NCBI GenBank assembly: GCA_025457865.1 | Contig: JALOTP010000015.1 | Location: forward strand, 1-40,478 | Reading direction: 5' to 3' | Length of the DNA: 40,478 bases | DNA from: Thermoplasmatota archaeon | GTDB lineage: Archaea; Thermoplasmatota; Penumbrarchaeia; Penumbrarchaeales; Penumbrarchaeaceae | In this document: positions 32,450-40,478 of the stretch, one piece after another | Numbering within the stretch: the stretch's first letter is position 1 | How the letters are laid out: every line of letters begins with the position of its first letter | The notes under the pieces: model-generated | What the model was told of the DNA's origin: nothing | The model's input: only the letters and a program-made list of their open reading frames with translations | Database searches by the model: none | Position numbers and translations under genes: made by a program

Positions 32450-32458
32450 CTTAATTGA
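32450..32458 (-). promoter_or_regulatory. TATA-like box at the head of the nine-gene operon
   Basis: TCAATTAAG on the minus strand, centred about 28 bases ahead of ATG 32426. The match to a consensus TATA box is only fair; GTGTATAAG at about 32433-32441 is too close to the start to serve. Confidence 0.3.
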
Positions 32459-32470
32459 TTGATGGGAGCC

Positions 32471-32482
32471 TATGATAATATA
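32471..32482 (+). promoter_or_regulatory. TATA-like box for the PPC-like surface protein
   Basis: TATGATAATATA, about 37-48 bases ahead of ATG 32519, predicting a short leader that includes the AAGGGG ribosome binding site at 32507-32512. Confidence 0.35.
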
Positions 32483-32518
32483 GTCCAAGACCATTCGGTC
32501 TTGCTGAAGGGGATGTTA

Positions 32519-33616
32519 ATGTCGATCGTCCGTAAGTACATATGCCCTGCCCTGTTGGTCCTTCTCATGGTGCTCGTTCCGGCCATCACGAGCGCCGATT
32601 CGGACGACAACGGTTCACTGGCCTCTCCTGAGAGGATAGGTTCTGGCGTTACATGGGGCAATGTCACGAGCAGGTACGAGGGTGAATGGCCCAACATCAC
32701 GAGCATAACGGACGACGATGCTTACATCTATGCCCTGCCACCGCTGAGCTCGGTGAACTTCACCCTGAGGAAATGGGACCTTTCCCAGAACGAGATATTC
32801 GCAAGCTTCTACGATGTCGATGGCTTCCGATACGAACAGAGCGGAACAGCCAGAGTCCAGATACCGGGCCAGTCGGACAGGGTCACCATAGAGAACGAGC
32901 TCAAGACGGCAGTGGACATCATCGTCCTATTGAGGGGTAACGGGACCTATTCGATGGACGTCCGGGCATCGGTCCTTAACAGAGCGGAAGATGATGATTC
33001 TGGAGACCATGAGCTCGACTGGATATATGCGGAGACGGTGGGCGACGGAACCTACAACGGGTCCATTTCGGAAAGTAAGGGGCCACCGGTAAGATACTAC
33101 AAGGTCATCGTCCCGGCCGACCATCTCCTGGAGATAACGCTCTTGAAGACCGATGATGCGCTCGCCGTCCTGACCCTTGAGACGTTCACTCCCTTCAGGG
33201 AAGTGAGCTACTCGGACATCAGGATAAAGGTCTATACGTACGATCAGACGAACAAGGACACCTATGAGAACTACGATGAAGAGGTGGTGGAGAAGGTCAT
33301 TCGGGTCTATGGCACTGGGAACTACAGTATGGTCATTGACACCAGCAAGGAGGTAGAGGACTACTCCGAGGAAATGCTGGTCTTCCTGCTGGTGATGGTC
33401 CTGATGTCCTTCCTCGCGGTCCTTGTCCCCATGATGATACCCCTGACCTTCATCGTGATAGGCGTCATCGTCATAGTGGTAATGATAAATAGGTCCAAGA
33501 AGAGCACCGTGCCCCCACAGGACCCCACCATGGTGAAAGAACCCCCTATCAGCGCACCACTAGAGGGTCCTTTAAAGCCTGAACGTAGGAAGAAGCAGAC
33601 TTCACTTATTCGATAA
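32519..33616 (+). CDS. Surface protein with pre-peptidase-C-like domains and C-terminal membrane region
   Basis: 365 residues from ATG 32519, six bases after AAGGGG; earlier in-frame ATGs at 32459, 32462 and 32513 are weaker because the TATA-like box lies at 32471-32482. Residues 1-26 are a signal peptide. Two beta-sandwich units follow, with DDDAYIYALPPLSSVNFTL and VRYYKVIVPADHLLEITL. This 'Y.V.VPA...L...L' pattern and the ending GTGNYSMVI resemble pre-peptidase C-terminal (PPC) domains. A hydrophobic stretch of about 40 residues (~281-320) could be one long or two short membrane helices. A Pro- and Lys-rich tail follows. Function unknown. It is divergent from the nine-gene operon, sharing the 92-base gap. 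Confidence 0.7.
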   Translation: MSIVRKYICPALLVLLMVLVPAITSADSDDNGSLASPERIGSGVTWGNVTSRYEGEWPNITSITDDDAYIYALPPLSSVNFTLRKWDLSQNEIFASFYDVDGFRYEQSGTARVQIPGQSDRVTIENELKTAVDIIVLLRGNGTYSMDVRASVLNRAEDDDSGDHELDWIYAETVGDGTYNGSISESKGPPVRYYKVIVPADHLLEITLLKTDDALAVLTLETFTPFREVSYSDIRIKVYTYDQTNKDTYENYDEEVVEKVIRVYGTGNYSMVIDTSKEVEDYSEEMLVFLLVMVLMSFLAVLVPMMIPLTFIVIGVIVIVVMINRSKKSTVPPQDPTMVKEPPISAPLEGPLKPERRKKQTSLIR

Positions 33617-33632
33617 TAGTATGGAGCATAAC

Positions 33633-33650
33633 GTTCATACATTGATGAAC
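33633..33650 (+). terminator. Small hairpin after the PPC-like gene
   Basis: GTTCAT (33633-33638), a six-base loop, then ATGAAC (33645-33650), an exact inverted repeat 17 bases after the stop codon, followed by AATTTATTCG. The stem is short, so this is a weak candidate. Confidence 0.25.
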
Positions 33651-33768
33651 AATTTATTCGTATCATATCCCCCTGGACCTCTGCATTTTGATGTCTTTCT
33701 TACCGAATATTCACTCCGTGTTAAATAATTGTTATGGAAATTGATATCATGATAGGACATGATTGCTC

Positions 33769-33777
33769 TTTTTTTTT
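33769..33777 (+). terminator. Oligo-T terminator candidate for the PPC-like gene
   Basis: Nine consecutive T bases on the plus strand about 150 bases after the stop at 33616 and ahead of the next promoter. Such T-runs are the usual intrinsic terminator of archaeal RNA polymerase. Confidence 0.45.
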
Positions 33778-33825
33778 CGACAATGAGTAAAAATAGCCGG
33801 TTTGCTGACCAAATATCAAACAAAA

Positions 33826-33835
33826 TTTTTATTAA
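33826..33835 (+). promoter_or_regulatory. TATA-like box for the megasynthase gene
   Basis: TTTTTATTAA, predicting a transcript start near 33857 and a leader of roughly 70 bases, the longest leader in the window. It is embedded in AT-rich DNA, so other start points are possible. Confidence 0.35.
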
Positions 33836-33925
33836 GGTATTCATGTTAAAGGAAAATGCATCTTATCGCTTGAGTGAACTCATGTGGTCCAATATCCGTA
33901 AGTGATTTTCCGGAGACTGAACGAC

Positions 33926-36900
33926 ATGGCGCATCCACCCATATCGGAGCTCCTAGGAACTGGGTCCGACATCATCATCTTCGACCCACCGGGCATAGCC
34001 CGGACAGGCCTAGCCCTTGCCGCATCGAAGAGCGGGTCACTGGGTGTGATCGATGCAGAGTACCTCGATAATGAGGCCTTCTCATCCGCGGTCAGGATGA
34101 TGGTTGGCAGCGATGTCCCGTTCGGTGTTAGGGTGGACCCGACCGGGGAAGGGCTCTTGGCCCTGATGTCCCAAGGGGTCCCGAAAGGTCTTAGATCGCT
34201 CGTTGTCCCTCCCAAGGAGAGCCTGCCGGACATGGTCAGGACAGGCATATACGACACTGCAAGGACCATGAAGCTCAAGACATTGCAGGAGGTCTGTTCC
34301 GTCGAAGAGGCCGAGGCGGCCATCAGGTGCGGGGCGGACGGGATCATAGCTAGGGGCAGGGAGGGCGGCGGAAGGATATCCGAGCTGCCCGCACTCGAGC
34401 TCATGGAAAGGATACTAGGCCTTCCGCGTTCTCTACCGGTTGTGGTCAGGGGTGGTATGGGCCCCCAGGACATTGAAAGGGTCCTTCGCATGGGAGGGTC
34501 CGGATGCGTCCTCGATTCCCAGCTGTGTTCCATGGCGGAATCACAGGTCCCCGCAGCCCTCCAGGAGAGGATGAGGTCCATGGAAGGGCTCACCGTGGTG
34601 ACCGTCATGGAGGACCTGGGAAAGACGACCGCTCTCATTGTGGACGGACCGTCAGCGAAAGGCCTCCAAAAGCTCGTATCGGAGCTGAAGGAACAGAACG
34701 TTCCTGGCAGGGAGCGCTACATGCTGGTCAGGTCCCATATTATGGAGAAGGTCGGTGAATGCCTTGCCGGGGGGCAGGTCCTCTATCCTGCCGGTGAGGA
34801 TATCAGGTTCGGCCCCCAGTTCGAGGCGTACGGGGGTCTTAAGGAAGCGCTTGACGATATCTCGTGTCCCAAAGAGAAGGGGAAGAGCATCATGAACGAA
34901 GGAAGCATCTCTTTGAGAGCGGAAGGGAGAGCGGTAGCCACTGGTCAGGGAACGACGGTCGATGGGAGACCGGTCCCTCCTGACTATCATGACGGCTCAG
35001 TGGCGATCGTGGGGATAGGAACGGTCTTCCCGAAGGGTATAGGCAAGGATGCTTACTGGAACATGATACTCAACAAGGTCGATGCATGCACCGCCATACC
35101 ACCGGAGAGATGGGACTGGAGGAAGTACTATGACCCGGACCCTACCAAGGTGGACAAGACCTATTCCAAGATAGGCGCTTTCATAACCGACCTGAAGTTC
35201 GACCCGTTCGAGTTCAAGCTCATGCCCAAGATGGCCTCACAGATAGACCTCTTCCAGCGCTACGGGCTCATCGCCGCCAAGGAAGCCCTGAAGGATTCCG
35301 GGCTGCTGGACAGGAAGGACATCGACCGGAGCAGGGTGGGCATGGTCGTTGCGAACTCCGGGGGGGGGGACAACAGGGAATCCGTTGCCATCAGGATAGG
35401 GTTCCCCGAGGTCTATGATTATTTCGAGTCCACAGAGGCAGTGAAGAGGCTACCACCGGGGTCCTGGGACCAGCTGAAGAGAGAGGCCTGGAAGGTAATG
35501 GACGATAGGGTACTGAAGCTCTGCGAGGACAGCATGCCGGGGGCTCTGGCCAATGTCCTTGCCGGAAGGATAGCCAATGTTTTCAATTTCACCGGGCCCA
35601 ATTTCATAACGGATGCCGCATGCGCATCGACCCTGGCAGCCGTCCACACGGCAAGGAACGCACTGCTGCTGGACCAGATCGACCATGCCATAACCGGGGG
35701 CTCCGATTCAGGCATGGCGGCCCAAGGTTTCGTCGAGTTCTGCAAGATAGGCGCCCTCACCCCGGACGGGTCAAGGCCGTTCGATGATGGAGCGAACGGC
35801 TTCCTGATGGGGGAGGGCTGCGGTATGATGGTAATGAAGAGGCTCTCTGACGCGGTCAGGGACAGGGACCGCATATATGCCGTCATAAGGGGGGTCGGGG
35901 CCTCAAGTGACGGTAAGGGCAAGGGCATCACTGCGCCCAACCCGGCAGGGCAGGTATTGGCAATGGAGACTGCGATCAAGGATGCGAAGATAGACAGGTC
36001 CACCATCTCGTTCATAGAGGCCCATGGTACTTCCACGGCCGTAGGTGATTTTGCGGAACTGAATTCCATGGGCGAGGTCTTCAAAGACCTCCCCAAAGTG
36101 TCCATAGGCCTCACATCCGTAAAGTCCCAGATCGGACATCTGAAATCGGCCGCCGGGGCTGCAGGTCTCATTAAAGCTGCGCTCGCGATCCACAACAAGG
36201 TGGTGCCACCCCAGATCAATCTGAGGAGGCCCAACCATTATTTCGATTGGGAGAGGTCGCCGTTCTATATCGTAACGGAACAGGCCGATTGGAAGAGGAT
36301 CGGACCGGACGTACCCAGAAGGTGCAGCGTCTCATCGTTCGGTTTCGGCGGTACGAATTTCAATATGGTCCTGGAGGAGTACGATAAAGCCATTTTCGAT
36401 GCATATGCGAAGGCCAAGGAGGCAGCCGCTTGCAGTCCGTCGCAAAACTCTGTGACCGGACCTGCATCGGCCGGACCGGACAGCACCGGGCAGGCTGCCC
36501 TGGCGACCTTCATCGACTTGGACGGGTGGAAAGGTTATCTCTCAAAGAACGCCGAGAAGGAAGCGGAGGCCTTCCTGTTCTCATCCGACAACCCCCTGGA
36601 CCTGCTGACGCAGGCCGAGGCAGCGGCAAAGAGGGCAAAGGAACTGACAGATGGGGGATCCAGGCTAAGGGATGCCTGGACCATGCCTGCCTACGGAGGC
36701 AGGTACAGGCTGGGCATATCCGTGAAGGATGCCGACCATTTCATCGAGCAGGTGGCCACCCTCAAGAAGGTTGGGATGAACGAGAAGGCCCTCATGGCCC
36801 TTATGAACAAGGGGATATTCGTCGGGGACAGAGAGAGGTTCCACCATGGAAAGGTCTGCTTCATGTTCCCGGGGCAGGGGTCACAATACATCAACATGTT

Positions 36901-39900
36901 CAGGGACCTCAAGGAAAAGTATTCGGTGGTCCAGGGCACCTTCGACAGGGCCGACATGGTCATGAAGGACCTAATTCCCAAGCCACTCTCGACCTTCGTC
37001 TATCAGGATGTGGAACCGGGTACCCCTGAGTTCGACAGGGCATCGGACACGCTCAGACAAACGGAATACAATCAACCGTCCATGCTTACCGTGGACACGG
37101 CGATGTACCAGCTCCTGCTAAAGCTCGGCGTTCGGCCGGACGTCGTCATGGGCCATTCGCTCGGAGAGTACGGCGCTCTCATAGCGTCGGGCATCATGGA
37201 CTTCGATGACGCCCTGAAGGCCGTCTCTGCCAGGGGCAGGGAGATGAGGGACCTCAAGATCGACGACCCTGGCAAGATGGCATCCATAATGGCAGGGTTG
37301 GCTGATGTAGAACCTGTTCTCAAGGGGATCGACGGTTATGTAATAGCCGCCAACAAGAACTGCTACATACAGACCGTCATAGCAGGGGCCGCACCTGCCG
37401 TGGAGGAAGCAGTCCGAAAGTTCCAGGAGAAAGGTGTGGAGGCCCAATTGCTTCCGGTATCACATGCCTTCCATTCCGCTATCGTCGCTCCGGCCAAGGA
37501 CATCCTCCGAGCCTATCTTGCGAAGCTCACCATATGTCCGCCCAAGATACCTATCCTTTCGAATGTGACAGCGGACTCATATCCTATGGATGGGGACCCT
37601 GCGGTCCTCAAGGAAAAGGTGCTAGACCTGCTCAAGGAGCAGATGGCCTCATCTGTCGAATGGATCGGTCAGGTGAGGAAGGCGCACGATATGGGGTGCA
37701 GGACCTTCATAGAGGTCGGCCCCAAGAAGGCCCTTACATCCTTCGCGTACAACATCCTCGAAGAGGAGGTCAAAGGGGGCAGGGTGTTCCCCATAACGTC
37801 CAACCACCCTAAGAAGGGTGGAGTTTCCACCTTCAACGAGATGGTCGCGAACCTCTGGGCAATAGGCTTCGACCTCAGATTCCCGTCAAATGAGGATACC
37901 TCCTTCTACAACAAGGGATTCATAGAGGCAAGGTCCAATTTCGAGGTCAAGGCCGTAACACCTATCAAAGAAGGCCTCTCGACTGTCCCAGAAGTCAAGG
38001 ACCTTGGAGCAGACGCAACGGACCGCGATGTCGACCTGAGCGGTCTTGGCACCACCACCCCCAGCAGGAAGGGCGCACGCGTGGTCATATCCGGGGTGGC
38101 CTACGGATTACCTGGCAGGTTCAAGGACGTCTTCTCCGAGAACGACCTGGGGCTTCTCATGGAGGGGCGGAACCTCATAGAGCCCATAGACCACTCGGTC
38201 CAGGAGCGGTTCGTTGACAAGCACATAGTGAGGCTAGAAAAGAGGCCTGACGGCAGTGCCGAGATGGTCATGCTCGATGACAGGAGCAAGGTAGCAAAGC
38301 TCGCAGGGATGCTCGGAAGGTTCGATATCGTGAAGGATTTCGGCGTCCCGGTGGATGTCGCAGAGGACCTTGACATAACCACCAAGCTGGTCTTCGCCGC
38401 AGGGCTCCTTGCGCTCAAGGATGCCGGGATACCCTTGGTCAAGAGGTACGCCCAGACGTCGACCGGTTCCTTCCTTCCAGAGGAATGGGAGCTTCCGCTG
38501 GAGCTCCAGGAGGATACGGGGGTCATTTTCGCCTCGGCCTTCCCTGGATACGACCAGCTCATAAAAGAGCTCGATCTCTATTACAGGAGCAAGTTCGGTG
38601 ACAGGAAGGAACCCTATGTCTTCCCTAGACATTTCATGTTCAGGGTACTTGCCATGGGACACTCCCAGTTCGCGCAGTACATCCGTTGCAAGGGACCGAA
38701 TACGCAGATGAACTCGGCATGCGCCTCATCGACCGAGGCGATAGGCATAGCCCAGGATTGGATACAGACCGGCAGGTGCAAGAGGGTCATGGTCCTGGGA
38801 GCCGATGTGCCCACATCGGAGAGGGGGATGGAGTGGTTCGGGTCCAGTCTTCTGGCCCTTGGTGCCTTGACGACCGAGGGAAAGGTCGAACAGGCGGCCA
38901 TCCCATTCGACCGCAGGAGAAAGGGCATGATCATGGGGGCAGGCGCACTGGCACTTGTCCTGGAAGCAGAAGAGGAGCCAGCTAGAAGGGGAATGAACCC
39001 CATCGCCGAGGTCCTGGGCTCCCATTTCGGGAACTCAGCATTTCACGGGGCAAGGCTTGAGATAGCCCATATAGCAAGATCGATGGAACGGTTCATCACA
39101 AGGATGGAGAGGGAGCACAGCCTCGACAGGTCGAAGCTCGCCCCGGACCTCCTCTTCATGTCGCACGAGACATACACCCCCGCCAGGGGCGGGTCATCTG
39201 CCGCAGAGGTCGAATCGCTCAGACGGACCTTCGGAGATGCCTTCAGGCAGATCATAGTCCTTAACACCAAGGGATACACAGGGCATCTGTTCGGGGCATG
39301 CGTCGAGGACCCCATACTCATCAGGTGTCTGGAGAAAGGCCTGGCCATTCCCATAGCCAACCTTGACCCTGCCAATACCGACCCGCAGTTCGAGGGTATG
39401 CAGCTCTCACGTGGGAGCACGCATTCGAGGAACTACGGACTGAGGCTGGCGGCCGGTTTCGGTTCCCAGCTTTCCTTCCTTCTTGTGAAGAGGTTCCCCG
39501 GCCAGGGGAGGTTCCGGTCGGAGGAGACGTACAGGCAGTGGTTGTCATCCATAGCCACGACCGAGCCGGTGGAGCTGGAGGTCGTCAAGAACGTCCTCAG
39601 GCTGAAGGACCAGGGCAGGGACCGCCTGATGCATCACAGGGCTGTGAGAAGGGGGTCCTCGGAGATAGGCTTCGAGAGGAGCTCGGACGTCCAGGTCACC
39701 GATGCGGTCATCAGGGAATATACGGACAGGGTCATAGCTGTCTTCTCGGAGCGGTCAGGGCTCCCGGTCGATACCATAGACATAGACGCCGACCTTGATT
39801 CCGACCTCGGCATCGATTCGGTGAAGCAGGTGGAGCTCTTCGGCAGCATAAGGGTCCATTTCGACCTGCCCAAGGACGAGGGTGTCAACCTCAAGGACTT

Positions 39901-40478
39901 CCCCACGCTCAGACATGTCATAGGCTATGTCGTAGAGAAGGCCGAGAAACAGAAGGCCGTCGATGCCAGGAAAGCACCCATCAGGACAGAGGGGATCGAG
40001 AGAGCGCCGAAAGCCACATCGGCACCCCCTATCACTGAAGCAAGGACGGTGAACTGGGAACAGCTCAGGGACCGTGTGCTATCGATAGTCTCCGATAAGA
40101 CCGGCTATCCAACGGAGATGCTCGATATAGACCTGGACCTCGAGGCAGACCTGGGGATAGACACGGTGAAGCAGGTGGAGCTCTTCGCTGCGGCCAGGTC
40201 CTCTTTTGACATTCCCCGCGACGATACGGTCAATCTCAAGGACTTCCCGACCTTGAGGCACATCATAGACTACCTTGCGAAACGTTCTGGGGTTGCGAGC
40301 GTTCAGGCACTGCCCGCGACTGCTTCTCCCCCAGCACAGGTAGTCTCCCCACCACCCACAGCAGCCCCTTCACCACCATCATCACCGCTGGCTGCCAAGC
40401 AGGCCCCTTCCGCCGGGACCGGTCCGAGCTGGGACGATATCAGGAGGAAGGTCACTGCTATAGTTTCGGAGAAGACAG
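33926..40478 (+). CDS. PUFA-synthase-like type I megasynthase: NMO-like, KS, AT, KS, ACP, ACP, start of a third ACP (partial, right edge)
   Basis: About 2,184 residues are visible and the gene runs off the right edge. Residues 1-~320 are a nitronate-monooxygenase/PfaD-like TIM barrel (CGADGIIARGREGGG). KS1 (~356-818) has DAACAST with Cys566, EAHGTST with His700 and SQIGHLK with His738. AT (~975-1275) has GHSLGEYGA with Ser1078 and SHAFHS with His1180. KS2 (~1384-1855) has NSACASS with Cys1599, His1747 (SHETYTP) and His1787 (YTGHLFG). ACP1 has DLGIDSVKQ with Ser1965. ACP2 has DLGIDTVKQ with Thr2080 in that place. An Ala/Pro linker leads to a third ACP-like start. Related PUFA (Pfa) and myxobacterial-type synthases build long acyl chains from malonyl units. 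An in-frame TGA upstream fixes the ATG; GGAG lies ten bases ahead. Confidence 0.9.
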   Translation, partial: MAHPPISELLGTGSDIIIFDPPGIARTGLALAASKSGSLGVIDAEYLDNEAFSSAVRMMVGSDVPFGVRVDPTGEGLLALMSQGVPKGLRSLVVPPKESLPDMVRTGIYDTARTMKLKTLQEVCSVEEAEAAIRCGADGIIARGREGGGRISELPALELMERILGLPRSLPVVVRGGMGPQDIERVLRMGGSGCVLDSQLCSMAESQVPAALQERMRSMEGLTVVTVMEDLGKTTALIVDGPSAKGLQKLVSELKEQNVPGRERYMLVRSHIMEKVGECLAGGQVLYPAGEDIRFGPQFEAYGGLKEALDDISCPKEKGKSIMNEGSISLRAEGRAVATGQGTTVDGRPVPPDYHDGSVAIVGIGTVFPKGIGKDAYWNMILNKVDACTAIPPERWDWRKYYDPDPTKVDKTYSKIGAFITDLKFDPFEFKLMPKMASQIDLFQRYGLIAAKEALKDSGLLDRKDIDRSRVGMVVANSGGGDNRESVAIRIGFPEVYDYFESTEAVKRLPPGSWDQLKREAWKVMDDRVLKLCEDSMPGALANVLAGRIANVFNFTGPNFITDAACASTLAAVHTARNALLLDQIDHAITGGSDSGMAAQGFVEFCKIGALTPDGSRPFDDGANGFLMGEGCGMMVMKRLSDAVRDRDRIYAVIRGVGASSDGKGKGITAPNPAGQVLAMETAIKDAKIDRSTISFIEAHGTSTAVGDFAELNSMGEVFKDLPKVSIGLTSVKSQIGHLKSAAGAAGLIKAALAIHNKVVPPQINLRRPNHYFDWERSPFYIVTEQADWKRIGPDVPRRCSVSSFGFGGTNFNMVLEEYDKAIFDAYAKAKEAAACSPSQNSVTGPASAGPDSTGQAALATFIDLDGWKGYLSKNAEKEAEAFLFSSDNPLDLLTQAEAAAKRAKELTDGGSRLRDAWTMPAYGGRYRLGISVKDADHFIEQVATLKKVGMNEKALMALMNKGIFVGDRERFHHGKVCFMFPGQGSQYINMFRDLKEKYSVVQGTFDRADMVMKDLIPKPLSTFVYQDVEPGTPEFDRASDTLRQTEYNQPSMLTVDTAMYQLLLKLGVRPDVVMGHSLGEYGALIASGIMDFDDALKAVSARGREMRDLKIDDPGKMASIMAGLADVEPVLKGIDGYVIAANKNCYIQTVIAGAAPAVEEAVRKFQEKGVEAQLLPVSHAFHSAIVAPAKDILRAYLAKLTICPPKIPILSNVTADSYPMDGDPAVLKEKVLDLLKEQMASSVEWIGQVRKAHDMGCRTFIEVGPKKALTSFAYNILEEEVKGGRVFPITSNHPKKGGVSTFNEMVANLWAIGFDLRFPSNEDTSFYNKGFIEARSNFEVKAVTPIKEGLSTVPEVKDLGADATDRDVDLSGLGTTTPSRKGARVVISGVAYGLPGRFKDVFSENDLGLLMEGRNLIEPIDHSVQERFVDKHIVRLEKRPDGSAEMVMLDDRSKVAKLAGMLGRFDIVKDFGVPVDVAEDLDITTKLVFAAGLLALKDAGIPLVKRYAQTSTGSFLPEEWELPLELQEDTGVIFASAFPGYDQLIKELDLYYRSKFGDRKEPYVFPRHFMFRVLAMGHSQFAQYIRCKGPNTQMNSACASSTEAIGIAQDWIQTGRCKRVMVLGADVPTSERGMEWFGSSLLALGALTTEGKVEQAAIPFDRRRKGMIMGAGALALVLEAEEEPARRGMNPIAEVLGSHFGNSAFHGARLEIAHIARSMERFITRMEREHSLDRSKLAPDLLFMSHETYTPARGGSSAAEVESLRRTFGDAFRQIIVLNTKGYTGHLFGACVEDPILIRCLEKGLAIPIANLDPANTDPQFEGMQLSRGSTHSRNYGLRLAAGFGSQLSFLLVKRFPGQGRFRSEETYRQWLSSIATTEPVELEVVKNVLRLKDQGRDRLMHHRAVRRGSSEIGFERSSDVQVTDAVIREYTDRVIAVFSERSGLPVDTIDIDADLDSDLGIDSVKQVELFGSIRVHFDLPKDEGVNLKDFPTLRHVIGYVVEKAEKQKAVDARKAPIRTEGIERAPKATSAPPITEARTVNWEQLRDRVLSIVSDKTGYPTEMLDIDLDLEADLGIDTVKQVELFAAARSSFDIPRDDTVNLKDFPTLRHIIDYLAKRSGVASVQALPATASPPAQVVSPPPTAAPSPPSSPLAAKQAPSAGTGPSWDDIRRKVTAIVSEKT

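Larger units (their letters stand above)
33617..33925. other. AT-rich intergenic region upstream of the megasynthase
   Basis: This 309-base gap holds a small hairpin (33633-33650), a run of nine T bases (33769-33777), a TATA-like box (33826-33835) and a 20-codon open frame (33843-33905) that ends 20 bases ahead of the megasynthase ATG. No other gene is supported; a 69-codon frame on the minus strand across the same AT-rich DNA has no start signal or recognisable features. Confidence 0.5.

Noticed and set aside
33635-33844. 69-codon minus-strand frame in the AT-rich gap
   Set aside because: No promoter or ribosome binding site, composition reflects AT-rich DNA, and it crosses likely terminator and promoter elements for plus-strand genes.
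38075-39500. KS2 of the megasynthase as the missing OleA
   Set aside because: It is embedded between AT and ACP domains as in PUFA-type synthases and is far larger in context than the free-standing thiolase OleA; kept only as a speculative option.
1-40478. tRNA, rRNA, CRISPR arrays, insertion sequences or attachment sites
   Set aside because: Nothing recognisable was found on either strand by reading; short structured RNAs cannot be excluded without a covariance search.

Overview
The window looks like a chromosome segment of an archaeon, most likely a Thermoplasmatota-type lineage. The evidence is archaeal promoter architecture and gene style. TATA boxes sit 25-30 bases ahead of start codons, and several imply leaderless mRNAs. 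Other starts have GGAGG/GGTG ribosome binding sites. Many genes encode large surface proteins with an N-terminal signal, beta-propeller, PKD or beta-helix domains, and one C-terminal membrane anchor with a short basic tail. No rRNA, tRNA, CRISPR array or insertion sequence was seen, so the assignment is an inference.

Left part (1-11,505): the 5' part of a NYN/PIN-type RNase gene (cut by the window edge), an orphan DNA methyltransferase, a small two-TM surface protein divergently transcribed from it, a propeller plus coiled-coil surface protein, a glutaredoxin-like protein, a large FG-GAP/PKD surface protein, an OPT-family transporter and an MFS exporter. The OPT promoter lies inside a conspicuous inverted repeat (7983-8010) that looks like an operator.

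Middle part (11,541-19,449): a compact three-gene minus-strand operon matches the olefin genes oleB, oleC and oleD (beta-lactone decarboxylase, beta-lactone synthetase, 2-alkyl-3-oxoalkanoate reductase), but no oleA is present. Then come a possible 54-residue leaderless gene and a 1299-residue NosD-like beta-helix surface protein.

Right-middle part (19,504-32,426): nine tightly packed minus-strand genes form what looks like one operon. In transcription order they encode an FtsX/MacB-type permease, two PQQ-type propellers, a secreted WD40 propeller, an FG-GAP propeller, a NapH-like membrane polyferredoxin, a 2-hydroxyacyl-CoA dehydratase/double-cubane-type Fe-S reductase subunit and two different BcrA/BcrD/HgdC-type ATPases. 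Joining surface propellers to an ATP-driven low-potential electron device is, as far as I know, not a described system. It is my main candidate for something new.

Right end (32,519-40,478): a surface protein and then the first ~2,184 residues of a PUFA-synthase-like megasynthase with order nitronate-monooxygenase-like, KS, AT, KS, ACP, ACP, with a third ACP starting at the edge. Together with oleBCD it suggests that this organism makes long acyl chains and perhaps condenses them into long-chain olefins, which would be unusual for an archaeon.
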